A DNA stretch of 34,502 bases from an uncultured Clostridia bacterium (lineage in GTDB: Bacteria > Bacillota > Clostridia > Christensenellales > Aristaeellaceae), in assembly GCA_946536315.1 (NCBI GenBank), contig CAMNEH010000017.1, positions 1-34,502 on the forward strand, read 5' to 3'. This document shows, one piece after another, positions 1 to 8,196 of this stretch (positions within the stretch are counted from its first letter, which is position 1; the number at the start of each line of letters is the position of its first letter). The position numbers were made by a program, and so were the translations under genes. Below the pieces are notes generated by a model. The model searched no databases, was not told where the DNA came from, and saw only the letters and a program-made list of their open reading frames with translations.

Positions 1-43
1 GGCTGAAAGCGTTGTGGCATAAGGGTTCTTGCCATTCTGGCAC

Positions 44-1024
44 TCATTCCCACTCAATCGTCCCCACAGGCTTAGGCGTGAGATCGTAGAGAACGCGGTT
101 GATGCCGGGGACCTCGTGGGTGATGCGGTCGGTGATTCGGGCAAGGAGATCGTAGGGGATCGGCTCGATGGCGGCGGTCATGGCGTCGCGGGTGTTGACG
201 GCGCGAATGACACAGGGCCATTCAAACGAGCGCTGGCCATCGCGGACGCCGGTGGACCGGAAATCGGGAACGATGGTGAAGTATTGCCAGACCTTGCCCT
301 GCAGGCCGGCGTTGGCGAATTCCTCGCGCAGGATCGCGTCGGATTCGCGCACGGCTTCGAGGCGGTCGCGGGTGATGGCGCCGACGCACCGGACACCCAG
401 ACCGGGGCCCGGGAAGGGCTGGCGCTCCACCATGCTTTCGGGCAGGCCGAGCGCCTTGCCGACCACACGGACCTCATCCTTGAACAGCAGGCGGATCGGC
501 TCGACGAGTTCAAAATGGAGTTCCGGGGGCAGGCCGCCGACATTGTGGTGGGATTTGACAGGACCGGATTCCAGGATATCCGGATAGATGGTGCCCTGGG
601 CCAGGAAGCGGATGCCGTTCAGCTTGGCGGCTTCCTCTGCGAAAACGTCGATGAATTCCTTGCCGATAATTTTGCGCTTCAGCTCGGGATCAGAAACCCC
701 ACTGAGCTTATCGAGGAAGCGGTCGACCGCGTCCACATAAATCAGGTTGGCGTTCATCTGATCACGGAACACGCGGATCACCTGTTCGGGCTCTCCCTTG
801 CGCAGCAAGCCGTGATTGACATGTACACAGATCAGCTGGTCACCCACCGCGCGGATCAGCAGCGCAGCCACCACAGAAGAATCCACGCCGCCGGACAGCG
901 CCAGCAGGACCCTGCCCTCACCGATCTGCGCCTTCAGCAGCGCTACCTGTTCTTCAATAAAGCGCGCAGCCTGTTCGGGTGTTTCAATTCGCTTCATGTC
1001 CGCCGGACGTACGTTATCCGCCAT
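44..1024 (-). CDS. guaA: GMP synthase, ATP-pyrophosphatase/dimerisation subunit without glutaminase domain
   Basis: This gene encodes a 326-residue protein that should convert XMP to GMP using ATP and ammonia in the last step of guanylate synthesis. The P-loop SGGVDSS is at residues 44-50, LAQGTIYPD at 142-149, [10 protein letters not shown] at 157-166 and FPGPGLG at 204-210. The C-terminus ends in the family's GTIEWE tail. All synthetase signatures are intact, but the roughly 190-residue N-terminal class I glutaminase domain of normal bacterial GuaA (about 510-525 residues) is absent. Architecture therefore matches the archaeal split GMPS subunit B. The ATG at 1024 is chosen because GAGGAGGT lies 7 bases upstream; a GTG at 1054 would lack such a site. 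It has its own promoter. A separate glutaminase subunit may lie beyond the left edge, or the enzyme may use free ammonia. A degenerate full-length homologue lies at 28912-30336. Confidence 0.93.
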   Translation of the reverse strand: MADNVRPADMKRIETPEQAARFIEEQVALLKAQIGEGRVLLALSGGVDSSVVAALLIRAVGDQLICVHVNHGLLRKGEPEQVIRVFRDQMNANLIYVDAVDRFLDKLSGVSDPELKRKIIGKEFIDVFAEEAAKLNGIRFLAQGTIYPDILESGPVKSHHNVGGLPPELHFELVEPIRLLFKDEVRVVGKALGLPESMVERQPFPGPGLGVRCVGAITRDRLEAVRESDAILREEFANAGLQGKVWQYFTIVPDFRSTGVRDGQRSFEWPCVIRAVNTRDAMTAAIEPIPYDLLARITDRITHEVPGINRVLYDLTPKPVGTIEWE

Positions 1025-1047
1025 CAATTCGACCTCCTCGACGTTTT

Positions 1048-1061
1048 CAGCCACGGGGCTG
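1048..1061 (-). promoter_or_regulatory. Short stem-loop at the predicted 5' end of the guaA mRNA
   Basis: CAGCC and GGCTG pair around a four-base CCGT loop. The first base lies about one nucleotide after the transcription start predicted from the promoter at 1069-1097. It may stabilise the 5' end of the transcript; the role is inferred. Confidence 0.4.
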
Positions 1062-1068
1062 TACGCGC

Positions 1069-1097
1069 ATTCTAACAGTGAATGTCCAAAAAGTCAA
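1069..1097 (-). promoter_or_regulatory. Sigma-A promoter for guaA
   Basis: On the minus strand the -35 TTGACT (1097-1092) and the -10 TAGAAT (1074-1069) are separated by exactly 17 bases. Transcription should start near 1062, giving a leader of about 38 bases. The promoter lies in the gap after the VanW gene ending at 1126, so guaA is probably transcribed separately from it. Confidence 0.75.
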
Positions 1098-1125
1098 TGA
1101 GGAGATTCCCTGCCGCCATGGCCCG

Positions 1126-2310
1126 TTATTTCCAGTGAAAGACGATGACCTCGGGCTCGTCGTCCTCAGGCGGCAAATCATCATCGGGTATATCCGCCGC
1201 GGCTTCATCCGGCGCGGATTCATCCGGCGCGGAAGCCTCCGACAGGGAGGCTGTCAGGGCGGGCATGTAGGTATTGCGGATCGTCAGCTCCTCCTCGAGG
1301 TCGTCCTCGCGCCACATGCTCATATACAGCGCGCCATCCTGCGCGGAGGCGTCCACGCGTACAGGAAACGGATAATCGTTGCGGTATACCAGGTTCAGGT
1401 TGCTGTTTCCCACCGCGGCGTCAACGCCATGGGGCAGATAGGACGCGCCGTTGGCGCCGTGCGCGCGCCGCTGGAGCACCGTGATTCCGGGCAGCTGCAG
1501 CAGCACATTATACAGCGTCGATGACACCTGGCAGGTGCCGCCGCCGTAATTCAGCTTCAGCTTCCCGTCCGTCAGGACCGGCGCGACGTGATAGCCGTTG
1601 GCGCCGCTGTAGGGCCCGATATCCTCATTGAAGCTGAGGCTTTGGCCCGGCTGCAGCGTGATGGCCGACAGCTTGGCGCACGCGGTCTGGATATTCATGA
1701 TCCTGCCCTGGTTGGCTTCGGTGTCCTCTGTCTTATAATAGGACGTGTAAACCGCCAGCGGCGCTTTCAGCGAGCGTTCGTCCGCAGCTGATTTGACCGT
1801 CACGATGTTTTTCAGGCTGCCCGCGCTCAGATAGCCGTACTGGCGCTTGAAGATCACCTTGGCCCAGCCGGACTCAAACCCGATCACCGCCAGTCTCGCG
1901 CCGTCGTGCAGCACAGCCAGCGTCTCCGCGTCCATCGCGGGCGCCGCCAGCACCGCGGCGTCCCCCGCCGCCTCCGCCATATAGCCGTAGACGATCACCC
2001 CATAGGGCGGCGTGTGGACAGGATCGACCGCCCGCACGTCCGTCACGCGGGAGCGGTACATATAGCCTTCGTGATGATCCGCGCGGACATAGACAAAATT
2101 CGGCTCTACGGCCATGATGTCCACCCGCGCGCCTTTTTTGACATAGATGACCGTTTCGCCCCAGCTGCCGGGTTCCGTCAGGATCCGGCTTTCCCCCACC
2201 GTGACCGCCCTGTACAGCACCGGCAGGTCACTCGTCTCCGCCAGCGAGGGCATTCCCAGCAGGCACAGCGTCAACAGGAAAAAAAGCAGGCGCGGAAGGG
2301 TTTTACACAT
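1126..2310 (-). CDS. Secreted VanW-domain protein (second of a tandem pair)
   Basis: This 394-residue protein starts with a signal peptide (MCKTLPRLLFFLLTLCLLG, then a likely cut near SLA-ET). The middle has two SH3-like stretches sharing the pattern VHTPPYGVxVYxYMAE with its neighbour. A VanW domain follows, with LNYGGGTCQVSSTLYN and the SYLPHGVDA block. The last 40 or so residues are strongly acidic and Pro/Glu/Asp-rich. VanW proteins occur beside vancomycin-resistance genes and in many Clostridia, but their biochemistry is unknown; a cell-envelope role is inferred. The ATG at 2310 overlaps the upstream gene's stop by 8 bases and lacks a good Shine-Dalgarno site, so translation is probably coupled. 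An upstream in-frame start near 2379 would destroy the signal peptide and is rejected. Confidence 0.85.
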   Translation of the reverse strand: MCKTLPRLLFFLLTLCLLGMPSLAETSDLPVLYRAVTVGESRILTEPGSWGETVIYVKKGARVDIMAVEPNFVYVRADHHEGYMYRSRVTDVRAVDPVHTPPYGVIVYGYMAEAAGDAAVLAAPAMDAETLAVLHDGARLAVIGFESGWAKVIFKRQYGYLSAGSLKNIVTVKSAADERSLKAPLAVYTSYYKTEDTEANQGRIMNIQTACAKLSAITLQPGQSLSFNEDIGPYSGANGYHVAPVLTDGKLKLNYGGGTCQVSSTLYNVLLQLPGITVLQRRAHGANGASYLPHGVDAAVGNSNLNLVYRNDYPFPVRVDASAQDGALYMSMWREDDLEEELTIRNTYMPALTASLSEASAPDESAPDEAAADIPDDDLPPEDDEPEVIVFHWK

Positions 2311-3304
2311 CCGCGCGGTAAATCGCCATAAACAGGCAAAAATCATGACACGACGCCTCGATCCGGATCGGGAAATCATAGCTGTTGCGCATGCGGAAAT
2401 TCAGGTCGCCGCTGGACGCGTCGACTCCGTGCGGCAGGTAGGCCGCGCCGCTGGCGCCGTGCGGATGGCGCTCCAGGATGGTGACCCCGGGCAGCTGCAG
2501 CACCGTATTGTACAGTGTGGAAGAAATCTGGCACGAGCCGCCGCCGTAGCCCTGCTTGGTGACCCCGTCGATCAGGATCGGCGCGGGCAGATAACCGTTA
2601 GCCTTGGTGAAGGGCCCGACCGTCTCGTTAAACAGCAGCGTCTCCCCCGGGTCCAGCGTGCGCATGAGGCGCTCGCAGCCCACCTTCAGGTTGTTGATGC
2701 GGTCGACATTGTCGCTGTAAAAAGAGCAGAACACGGAGATCGGCGTATCCGCGTCGCCCAGCTCGACCGCCGGCGCGATCGGCACGATCTCCTTGAGCAG
2801 GCGGGTATCGATATAGCCATACTCGCGCTTGTGCACCAGCTTGGCATACCCGTTTTCCACACCCAGCAGCGCAATTTTGGCCCCGGCCGTCAGCAGGCTC
2901 AGGATTTCCGCGTCCGGCTCGGGCTGAAAGAGGACGGGCGTATCCTGCGTGATCTCGGCCATGTAGGTATACACCTCCACCCCATAGGGCGGTGTGTTGA
3001 CCGTATCCACTGCGACCACCTGATCCACACGGTTGCGCAGCACGTACCCCAGACCGGAGCCCAGCTTGATTTCGATCCAGCCCGGATACACCGCCGTGAC
3101 CTGCAGTTTTTTCCCGGCGCGGTAGGTGTCCAGCTTCTTGCTGAGGCGGTCCATCTGGGCGTAGACGGTGGTCGTCGAATTCGGGTAATTGCGGGTGATA
3201 ATGGCATTATACAGTACCGGTTTATCCTCCGCGGCGCGGGCCGCGGACGGCGCCATTCCTGCCAGCAGACACAAAGTCAGCAGGCAGATCAGCGTTTTAC
3301 GCAT
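2303..3304 (-). CDS. Secreted VanW-domain protein (first of a tandem pair)
   Basis: This 333-residue protein has a clear signal peptide (MRKTLICLLTLCLLAGM, likely cut at ARA-AE). Two SH3-like segments follow, including VNTPPYGVEVYTYMAE, and then a C-terminal VanW domain with GYGGGSCQISSTLYN and AYLPHGVDASSG. It is clearly paralogous to the next gene over its whole length but lacks that protein's acidic tail. The start at 3304 is set by GGGGAGG about 7 bases upstream and by the signal peptide. The longer in-frame reading to 3598 runs through the promoter and is not used. Function is unknown; a role outside the membrane in envelope maintenance is inferred from secretion and the VanW link. The conserved Cys in GGG(T/S)CQ(V/I)SS may be functional. 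Confidence 0.85.
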   Translation of the reverse strand: MRKTLICLLTLCLLAGMAPSAARAAEDKPVLYNAIITRNYPNSTTTVYAQMDRLSKKLDTYRAGKKLQVTAVYPGWIEIKLGSGLGYVLRNRVDQVVAVDTVNTPPYGVEVYTYMAEITQDTPVLFQPEPDAEILSLLTAGAKIALLGVENGYAKLVHKREYGYIDTRLLKEIVPIAPAVELGDADTPISVFCSFYSDNVDRINNLKVGCERLMRTLDPGETLLFNETVGPFTKANGYLPAPILIDGVTKQGYGGGSCQISSTLYNTVLQLPGVTILERHPHGASGAAYLPHGVDASSGDLNFRMRNSYDFPIRIEASCHDFCLFMAIYRADV

Positions 3305-3332
3305 CGTTTCGCCTCCCCATCGGCGTGAATTG

Positions 3333-3364
3333 CGTCTGCCTGGCATTTTCGCCTGCGGCAGACG
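3333..3364 (-). promoter_or_regulatory. Leader stem-loop upstream of the VanW pair
   Basis: CGTCTGCC and GGCAGACG form an 8-bp stem enclosing a smaller GGC/GCC hairpin. It starts about 4 bases after the predicted transcription start and 28 bases before the start codon. No T-run follows, so a terminator is unlikely; transcript protection or regulation is inferred. Confidence 0.45.
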
Positions 3365-3374
3365 GCTGACTGTG

Positions 3375-3403
3375 ATTATAGCACATTCTGTGGCTGAAGA
3401 CAA
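3375..3403 (-). promoter_or_regulatory. Sigma-A promoter for the VanW operon (extended -10)
   Basis: On the minus strand, -35 TTGTCT (3403-3398) and -10 TATAAT (3380-3375) are 17 bases apart, with an upstream TGC giving an extended -10. It should drive the two VanW genes. Confidence 0.75.
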
Positions 3404-3465
3404 TCCTTGGACCGATCTTGTAACAAACGTCAAAAGAAAGGCGTCAGCAGAAAGGGATTTGCTGA

Positions 3466-3494
3466 TTGACGGCGCACATTTTCGGTGATATCGT
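3466..3494 (+). promoter_or_regulatory. Probable promoter for the MATE transporter
   Basis: TTGACG (3466-3471) and TATCGT (3489-3494) are 17 bases apart, with TGA just before the -10 (extended -10 element). The -10 matches only 4 of 6 consensus bases, and the start would leave a leader of only about 16 bases, so this is tentative. Confidence 0.4.
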
Positions 3495-3516
3495 ATCCGG
3501 GGAAGGAGTTGAACGC

Positions 3517-4860
3517 ATGCGCACGAAGACGGATACCGGCAATTTCGCCACAGGAAAGATGTGGCAGAGGATCCTGGCGCAGTCCGTTCCTCTGACACTG
3601 GCAGAACTCGTTCAGGTCACCTACACGATCGTCGACAGGATTTATCTGGGCCATCTGTCCCAGCAGGACAGCATGGCCCTGATCGGCATCGGCGTCGCCT
3701 TCCCGATCATCGCGCTGATCAACGCCTTCACGAGCCTGTTCGGGCAGGGCGGCGCGCCGCTGTTCGCCATATCCCGCGGGAAGGGGGACGACGCACACGC
3801 CGCTCACCTGCAGGGCTGCACCTTTGCCCTGCTGCTATACAGCAGCCTGGCGCTGACGGCGCTGCTGTGGCTGCTGCGCCGACCGCTGCTCTATCTGTTC
3901 GGTGCAAGCGACCTCTCCTATCCCTATGCGGATCAGTACATGCGCATTTATCTGCTGGGCACGCCGTTTACCATGCTCGCGACAGGGATGAACGGGTTTA
4001 TCAACGCGCAGGGCTCTCCGCGCATCGGCATGTGCACCACCATGCTCGGCGCGGCGATGAATTTGCTGCTCGATCCGGTTTTCCTGTTTGTGTTTCACTG
4101 GGGCATCCGCGGCGTCGCCATCGCGACCGTGATCAGCCAGGTCGCCTCCTGCCTGTGGGTCATGAGGTTTTTGACCGGTCGCTGCGCTGTGCTGCCGCTC
4201 AGGCGCAGGGAACTGCGCGTAAGAAAAAAGACTGTCCTGGAAATCGTTTCCCTCGGTGTGGTCGGCTTCATCATGAAAGCCACCAATTCCCTGGTACAGA
4301 TCGCGGCCAACGCTACCCTGCGGACCTATGGCGGCGACCTGTATGTCGGCGCGATGACGGTCGTCAATTCGGTCAGGGAAATCCTGATGTTGCCGGTTAC
4401 AGGCGTCACCAGCGGCGCTCAGCCGGTGTTAGGGTACAATTACGGCGCCAAACAGCAGGGCCGGGTGCGCGAAGGCATCCGTTTCATGACCGTCGCGGCG
4501 GTCACCTACACCTGCCTGGCGTGGATACTGGTGCTCTGGCAGGCGCCCGCGCTGGCGCGCCTGTTCACGTCCGACGCCGCGCTGATCGGGATCGCGCCGC
4601 ACGCGCTGAGGCTCTATTTCTTCGGGTTTTTCTTTCAGGCGTTCCAGGTTTCCGCCCAGTCGACCTTTCAGGCGATCGGCGACGCCAGGCACGCCGTATT
4701 CTTCTCTCTTCTGCGTAAGGTGATCATCGTCACACCGCTCACGCTGCTTCTGCCCGCCCTGGGGCTGGGCGTAGACGGCGTATTCCTGGCCGAGCCGGTC
4801 TCCAACGCCATGGGCGGGCTGGCAGCGTTCATCACCATGGTTCGCACGGTAATGCGCTGA
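3517..4860 (+). CDS. MATE-family multidrug/sodium antiporter
   Basis: This 447-residue integral membrane protein belongs to the MATE (NorM/DinF-like) exporters, which move cationic drugs or metabolites out in exchange for Na+ or H+. Family features are the N-terminal QSVPLTLAELVQVTYTIVD helix, about twelve hydrophobic segments, the internal two-fold repeat, and the half-way motif LPVTGVTSGAQPVLGYNYGA that MATE proteins share. Length is normal for the family. The ATG at 3517 has GGAAGGAG 8 bases upstream; an earlier in-frame start at 3466 coincides with the probable -35 box and is rejected. It is monocistronic and ends only 5 bases from the converging Gfo/Idh gene. The substrate cannot be read from sequence. 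Confidence 0.93.
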   Translation: MRTKTDTGNFATGKMWQRILAQSVPLTLAELVQVTYTIVDRIYLGHLSQQDSMALIGIGVAFPIIALINAFTSLFGQGGAPLFAISRGKGDDAHAAHLQGCTFALLLYSSLALTALLWLLRRPLLYLFGASDLSYPYADQYMRIYLLGTPFTMLATGMNGFINAQGSPRIGMCTTMLGAAMNLLLDPVFLFVFHWGIRGVAIATVISQVASCLWVMRFLTGRCAVLPLRRRELRVRKKTVLEIVSLGVVGFIMKATNSLVQIAANATLRTYGGDLYVGAMTVVNSVREILMLPVTGVTSGAQPVLGYNYGAKQQGRVREGIRFMTVAAVTYTCLAWILVLWQAPALARLFTSDAALIGIAPHALRLYFFGFFFQAFQVSAQSTFQAIGDARHAVFFSLLRKVIIVTPLTLLLPALGLGVDGVFLAEPVSNAMGGLAAFITMVRTVMR

Positions 4861-4865
4861 AGGTT

Positions 4866-6125
4866 TTATGAACGCAGCTCAACGGCCGCGCCGCCGTGCC
4901 TGCGGGATTCCTCCGCGGCGAGCGCCACCAGGTGGCTTTCAACGGAGCGGTCGATGGAGGTCAGCGTGCCGCTGACGCCGATTTCGCCGCGAACCAGGTC
5001 CACAAACTCACGCACTAGGCGCGCGTCCCCGCCGCCGTGACCGGAGAAATCGTCGGTCAGCGTCCGTACGTCGATGACCTCGTCCTCCTGACCGTAGCGC
5101 ATCACCCGAATGATATTCTGTCTGGTATCCCCATAAATTTCGCCCATCGTGCCGCCCACGCGGATCACGCGGCCTCCGTGCGCGGTGAAGGCGGTCATGG
5201 TGAAATTCACCGTCGCGCCGTCCTCCAGCTCAAGGTTGACCACCTGATGATCGACCACGTCGTTGTCACAGCGGTACACGCAGCGGCCGTATGGGCCGGT
5301 GCGCAGGGCTTCCATCAGCTTATCCTCCGTCGGGTCAAACGCGACCACGTTCTGCGGCCATTCGTCGCCGCTGCGCCGAAACTGGTCCAGATAAAATCGG
5401 ACGGCGTTGTACGGGCAATCGGCCACCTGGCAATCCACGCACCGCGCCGCGCTGCCTGCCGGCGCGTTTTCCGGCCTGAACAGGCTGAGCCCGCCGAACG
5501 AGGAAACACGCCGGCAGTGCCGCCCGGTCAGCCAGAGCATAATGTCCATGTCGTGGCAGCATTTTTGCAGGATCATGCAGGAGGACAGCCCTTCGTTGCG
5601 CCAGTTGCCGCGCACAAAGGAATGCGCCTGGTGCCAGTAGCCGACCTGCTCAATCCCCTGCACATTGACGATGTCGCCGATCGCCCCGCCGTCCAGCAGC
5701 TGCTTGATCTTCTGATAGAAGGCGGTATACCTGAGTACATGGCACACGGCCACCTTCCGCCCGCGCTGCAGCGCGATGTCGCAAAGCTCCCGGCACTGCG
5801 CCGCCTCCGGCGCGATGGGCTTTTCCAGGAGCAGATCATAGTCCTTGAGCAGCGCCGCCTTCGCCTCGGCGTAATGGCAGCGGTCCGGCGTGCAGATCAG
5901 CATGACGTCCGCCAGCTTCGGCTGCGCGAGCATTTCCTCGGCGGAGGCGTAGCACGCGCTCTCCGGGATGCCCGTCAGCCTCCGCATGCCGGCGAGCTTT
6001 TCCGGGTCGATGTCCGCGGCGGCGACGATGGTGGCCTTTTCGGGCATGGTCAACAGGACTTTTGTATACGTATCCTGGCCGCGGGAGCCGCAGCCGGCGA
6101 CCGCGACGGTGATCGGATGATTCAT
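4866..6125 (-). CDS. Gfo/Idh/MocA-family sugar dehydrogenase with cysteine cluster
   Basis: This 419-residue NAD(P)-dependent oxidoreductase likely oxidises a sugar or sugar-derived hydroxyl. The N-terminal Rossmann fold has VAVAGCGSRG near residues 8-17, and the EKP motif (LLLEKPIAPEA) follows near residue 100. A cysteine-rich insert (CVDCQVADCPYNA, then GRCVYRCDND) lies in the substrate domain. Such Cys clusters occur in a subset of this family and could bind a metal; that is inference. It is the last gene of the carbohydrate operon, 19 bases after the DUF5107 gene, with AGGAGGT 7 bases before the ATG. Operon context suggests it acts on the imported sugar or on a product of the DUF5696-like enzyme, possibly by making a keto-sugar that eases glycosidic cleavage, a mechanism known in other Gfo/Idh systems. 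Confidence 0.88.
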   Translation of the reverse strand: MNHPITVAVAGCGSRGQDTYTKVLLTMPEKATIVAAADIDPEKLAGMRRLTGIPESACYASAEEMLAQPKLADVMLICTPDRCHYAEAKAALLKDYDLLLEKPIAPEAAQCRELCDIALQRGRKVAVCHVLRYTAFYQKIKQLLDGGAIGDIVNVQGIEQVGYWHQAHSFVRGNWRNEGLSSCMILQKCCHDMDIMLWLTGRHCRRVSSFGGLSLFRPENAPAGSAARCVDCQVADCPYNAVRFYLDQFRRSGDEWPQNVVAFDPTEDKLMEALRTGPYGRCVYRCDNDVVDHQVVNLELEDGATVNFTMTAFTAHGGRVIRVGGTMGEIYGDTRQNIIRVMRYGQEDEVIDVRTLTDDFSGHGGGDARLVREFVDLVRGEIGVSGTLTSIDRSVESHLVALAAEESRRHGGAAVELRS

Positions 6126-6144
6126 GTTCTTACCTCCTGACAGG

Positions 6145-8196
6145 TTATCTCATTCTGAAGTCCAGGTGCTTCGGAGGGACGACGCTGGTCCTGGCCCACG
6201 CGAGCGCGTCATCATCCGCGCGTCCGAATTGCCTGCGCGCGGCCAGCTCAAACCAGAGGTCGGTCGGCAGCGTATTGCCCTCCCGCACGTCGGTCAGCTC
6301 GATATGGCTGCGAAGGATCGCCTCCGCCTCGTCCAGCTGACCAGACCGCAGCAGCGCGGCCGCGGCGTACATTTTCAGGCGGCTGTCCTCCCGCAGGCGG
6401 CCCGGCATGTTTTGATACAGCGCCAGCATGTCCGGGTAGCGTTCGCCGGTGAGCAGGGCCTCCATCGCCTCCGCCAGCAGCGGACGGATGGGCTTGAGCG
6501 TGGCCGCCCGGCACAGCGCGTCGCCGGCCTTTCCGATCTCCCCCGCTTTCAGTTCGCAGACGCCGATGCCGCGCAGGGCCCAGGCGTTCTCCGCCTGCGC
6601 GAGGGAGAGCGTATACTCTCTCCGCGCGGCCTCGCTGTCCTGGCGGGCGGCCGCCATGACGCCGAGCTGATAGTGCGCGTACCAGTGGTCGCTGCGTCCG
6701 CTGTCGACCGCCGCCCGCAGCGCGGCCTCCCACTCCGGCCCGATCTGGTAGCTGGCAGGCTCCTCCTCAGGGGACGGGCACGGGAACACGCCTCGCCTGG
6801 CCAGGCTGATCCAGGGGCGCTCGCCCTTTCCCACGCGCATGGCCGCCAATGAAAGCCCGGCCGTGTCGAAGGCATCGCCCAGCAGCGCCTGCTCCGCCAG
6901 CGCGTAGCCCATGCCGCGGTGGACGACCGTGCCGGCTACGCCGTCCAGCTCGCGCCTGACCTGCGCGTGACGGCGCTCCAGCGCTTCCGCCGGGCGCTGC
7001 CGGTCGAGCGCGTCGGCCGCGGCGCGCACCGCCCGCCCCCAGTCCGCGCTCTGCGCTTCCTGCGCGTCCGCGTGGATCGGCCCGTAGGATTCCAGCCAGC
7101 TGACGCTGCCGCCCGCGGGCATGGGCAAATGCTCCAGCTGCGTACGCGCCAGGCCGGACTGGAGCTCCAGATAAGCGCTGCCCGGTTCCGAAAGAAACTC
7201 CTGCCAGTGACGGCCGCCCTTGCCCATGCCCCAGACAAACAGCTTGCGTCCCCGCAGCTCGCCGGTCGAGGTCTGGCACATACCGTAGCCCTCGCCGTCC
7301 AGCGCGGTAATGAAGGGCCGGACGTCCGCCGGCACGTCGAAGAAGAAGTCCATCGCCTGCGGCAGGCCGGTCGTATGCGAGATGTCCCAGTCCAGCGTGC
7401 CGCCGTTCGCCTCGGCCAGGCGCACCGCGTCGCCGCTCAGCTTATCCGCCTCGACCGTCATGTACGGGACGGGCACCTTGGACAGCTTCCCGCCGTACCC
7501 GTACCGGAAGGCCTTCTGCGCCGGAACCAGCACGCGCACCTCCGGGCGCTCGTCCACAGCCATGTTGCTCCACCAGTAGACGGCGGTATCCTGTGGACGC
7601 GCGTTGTCGATGCGCACCCGGACATACAGCTCATTCGCGCCGTCGGGCAGGAACGCCTCGACGCGGTAGAACAGGCGCCGTACGCGCTCGTACTCGAACA
7701 TCCGCAGCACCGGCGTGCCGTCGCTGAGCGTGAGCGTTTCCGCGCACATGTCCTCCGCCGTGAAGGGCGTATGTCCGATGATGCCGCAGTTCCATTCGAC
7801 GCCGCCGGAGAACCAGGCGTTTCTGAGCGCCAGGTTGGCCGGCTGGAAGACCGGATTGCGGTGCAGCAATTCCCGGCCGGTCCGCTTGTCCGTGAGCGAC
7901 CACAGCCTTCCGCCCAGATTCAGGATAAACACCGCGCGGAGGAACTCATTCTCCAGCACAGCGGCGGGAAACGCGCGTTTCCGGCGCCGGCGGTTGTAGC
8001 CGTCCTGCAGCGTGTACGGCAGGATCGTCCCGACCCTGCCCCAGCCCATGTACCGCGCTTCCTCCGCGGATACGGTGGTTCCATCGATCACGATGTTTGC
8101 GTGCGCGTCAGCCTCGAATTTCAGATCGGGGAGCGGGTTTTCCCGTCCGAGCGACGCGGCGGGCATGATATATGGCGCAATGCGCAGTGTGCTCAT
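6145..8196 (-). CDS. DUF5107-domain protein with C-terminal TPR-like repeats
   Basis: This 683-residue, probably cytoplasmic protein has no signal peptide. Residues about 40-330 look like DUF5107, a beta-rich, mutarotase-like domain found in carbohydrate loci (ILNLGGRLWSLTDKRTGREL, WFSGGVEWNCGIIGHTPF). Residues about 500-650 are helical, with TPR-like spacing (REYTLSLAQAENAWALRGIG). Many family members are longer, above 1000 residues, so this one is compact. The start codon overlaps the upstream DUF5696-like stop by ATGA and has GGAGG 7 bases upstream. Activity is unproven; sugar binding or processing in the same pathway as the ABC importer is inferred from the domain and operon. The family call is from remembered motif patterns, without a profile search. 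Confidence 0.72.
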   Translation of the reverse strand: MSTLRIAPYIMPAASLGRENPLPDLKFEADAHANIVIDGTTVSAEEARYMGWGRVGTILPYTLQDGYNRRRRKRAFPAAVLENEFLRAVFILNLGGRLWSLTDKRTGRELLHRNPVFQPANLALRNAWFSGGVEWNCGIIGHTPFTAEDMCAETLTLSDGTPVLRMFEYERVRRLFYRVEAFLPDGANELYVRVRIDNARPQDTAVYWWSNMAVDERPEVRVLVPAQKAFRYGYGGKLSKVPVPYMTVEADKLSGDAVRLAEANGGTLDWDISHTTGLPQAMDFFFDVPADVRPFITALDGEGYGMCQTSTGELRGRKLFVWGMGKGGRHWQEFLSEPGSAYLELQSGLARTQLEHLPMPAGGSVSWLESYGPIHADAQEAQSADWGRAVRAAADALDRQRPAEALERRHAQVRRELDGVAGTVVHRGMGYALAEQALLGDAFDTAGLSLAAMRVGKGERPWISLARRGVFPCPSPEEEPASYQIGPEWEAALRAAVDSGRSDHWYAHYQLGVMAAARQDSEAARREYTLSLAQAENAWALRGIGVCELKAGEIGKAGDALCRAATLKPIRPLLAEAMEALLTGERYPDMLALYQNMPGRLREDSRLKMYAAAALLRSGQLDEAEAILRSHIELTDVREGNTLPTDLWFELAARRQFGRADDDALAWARTSVVPPKHLDFRMR

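Noticed and set aside
1025-1054. GTG start extending guaA by 10 residues
   Set aside because: The ATG at 1024 has an excellent Shine-Dalgarno site at correct spacing, and the longer start lies in the leader hairpin.
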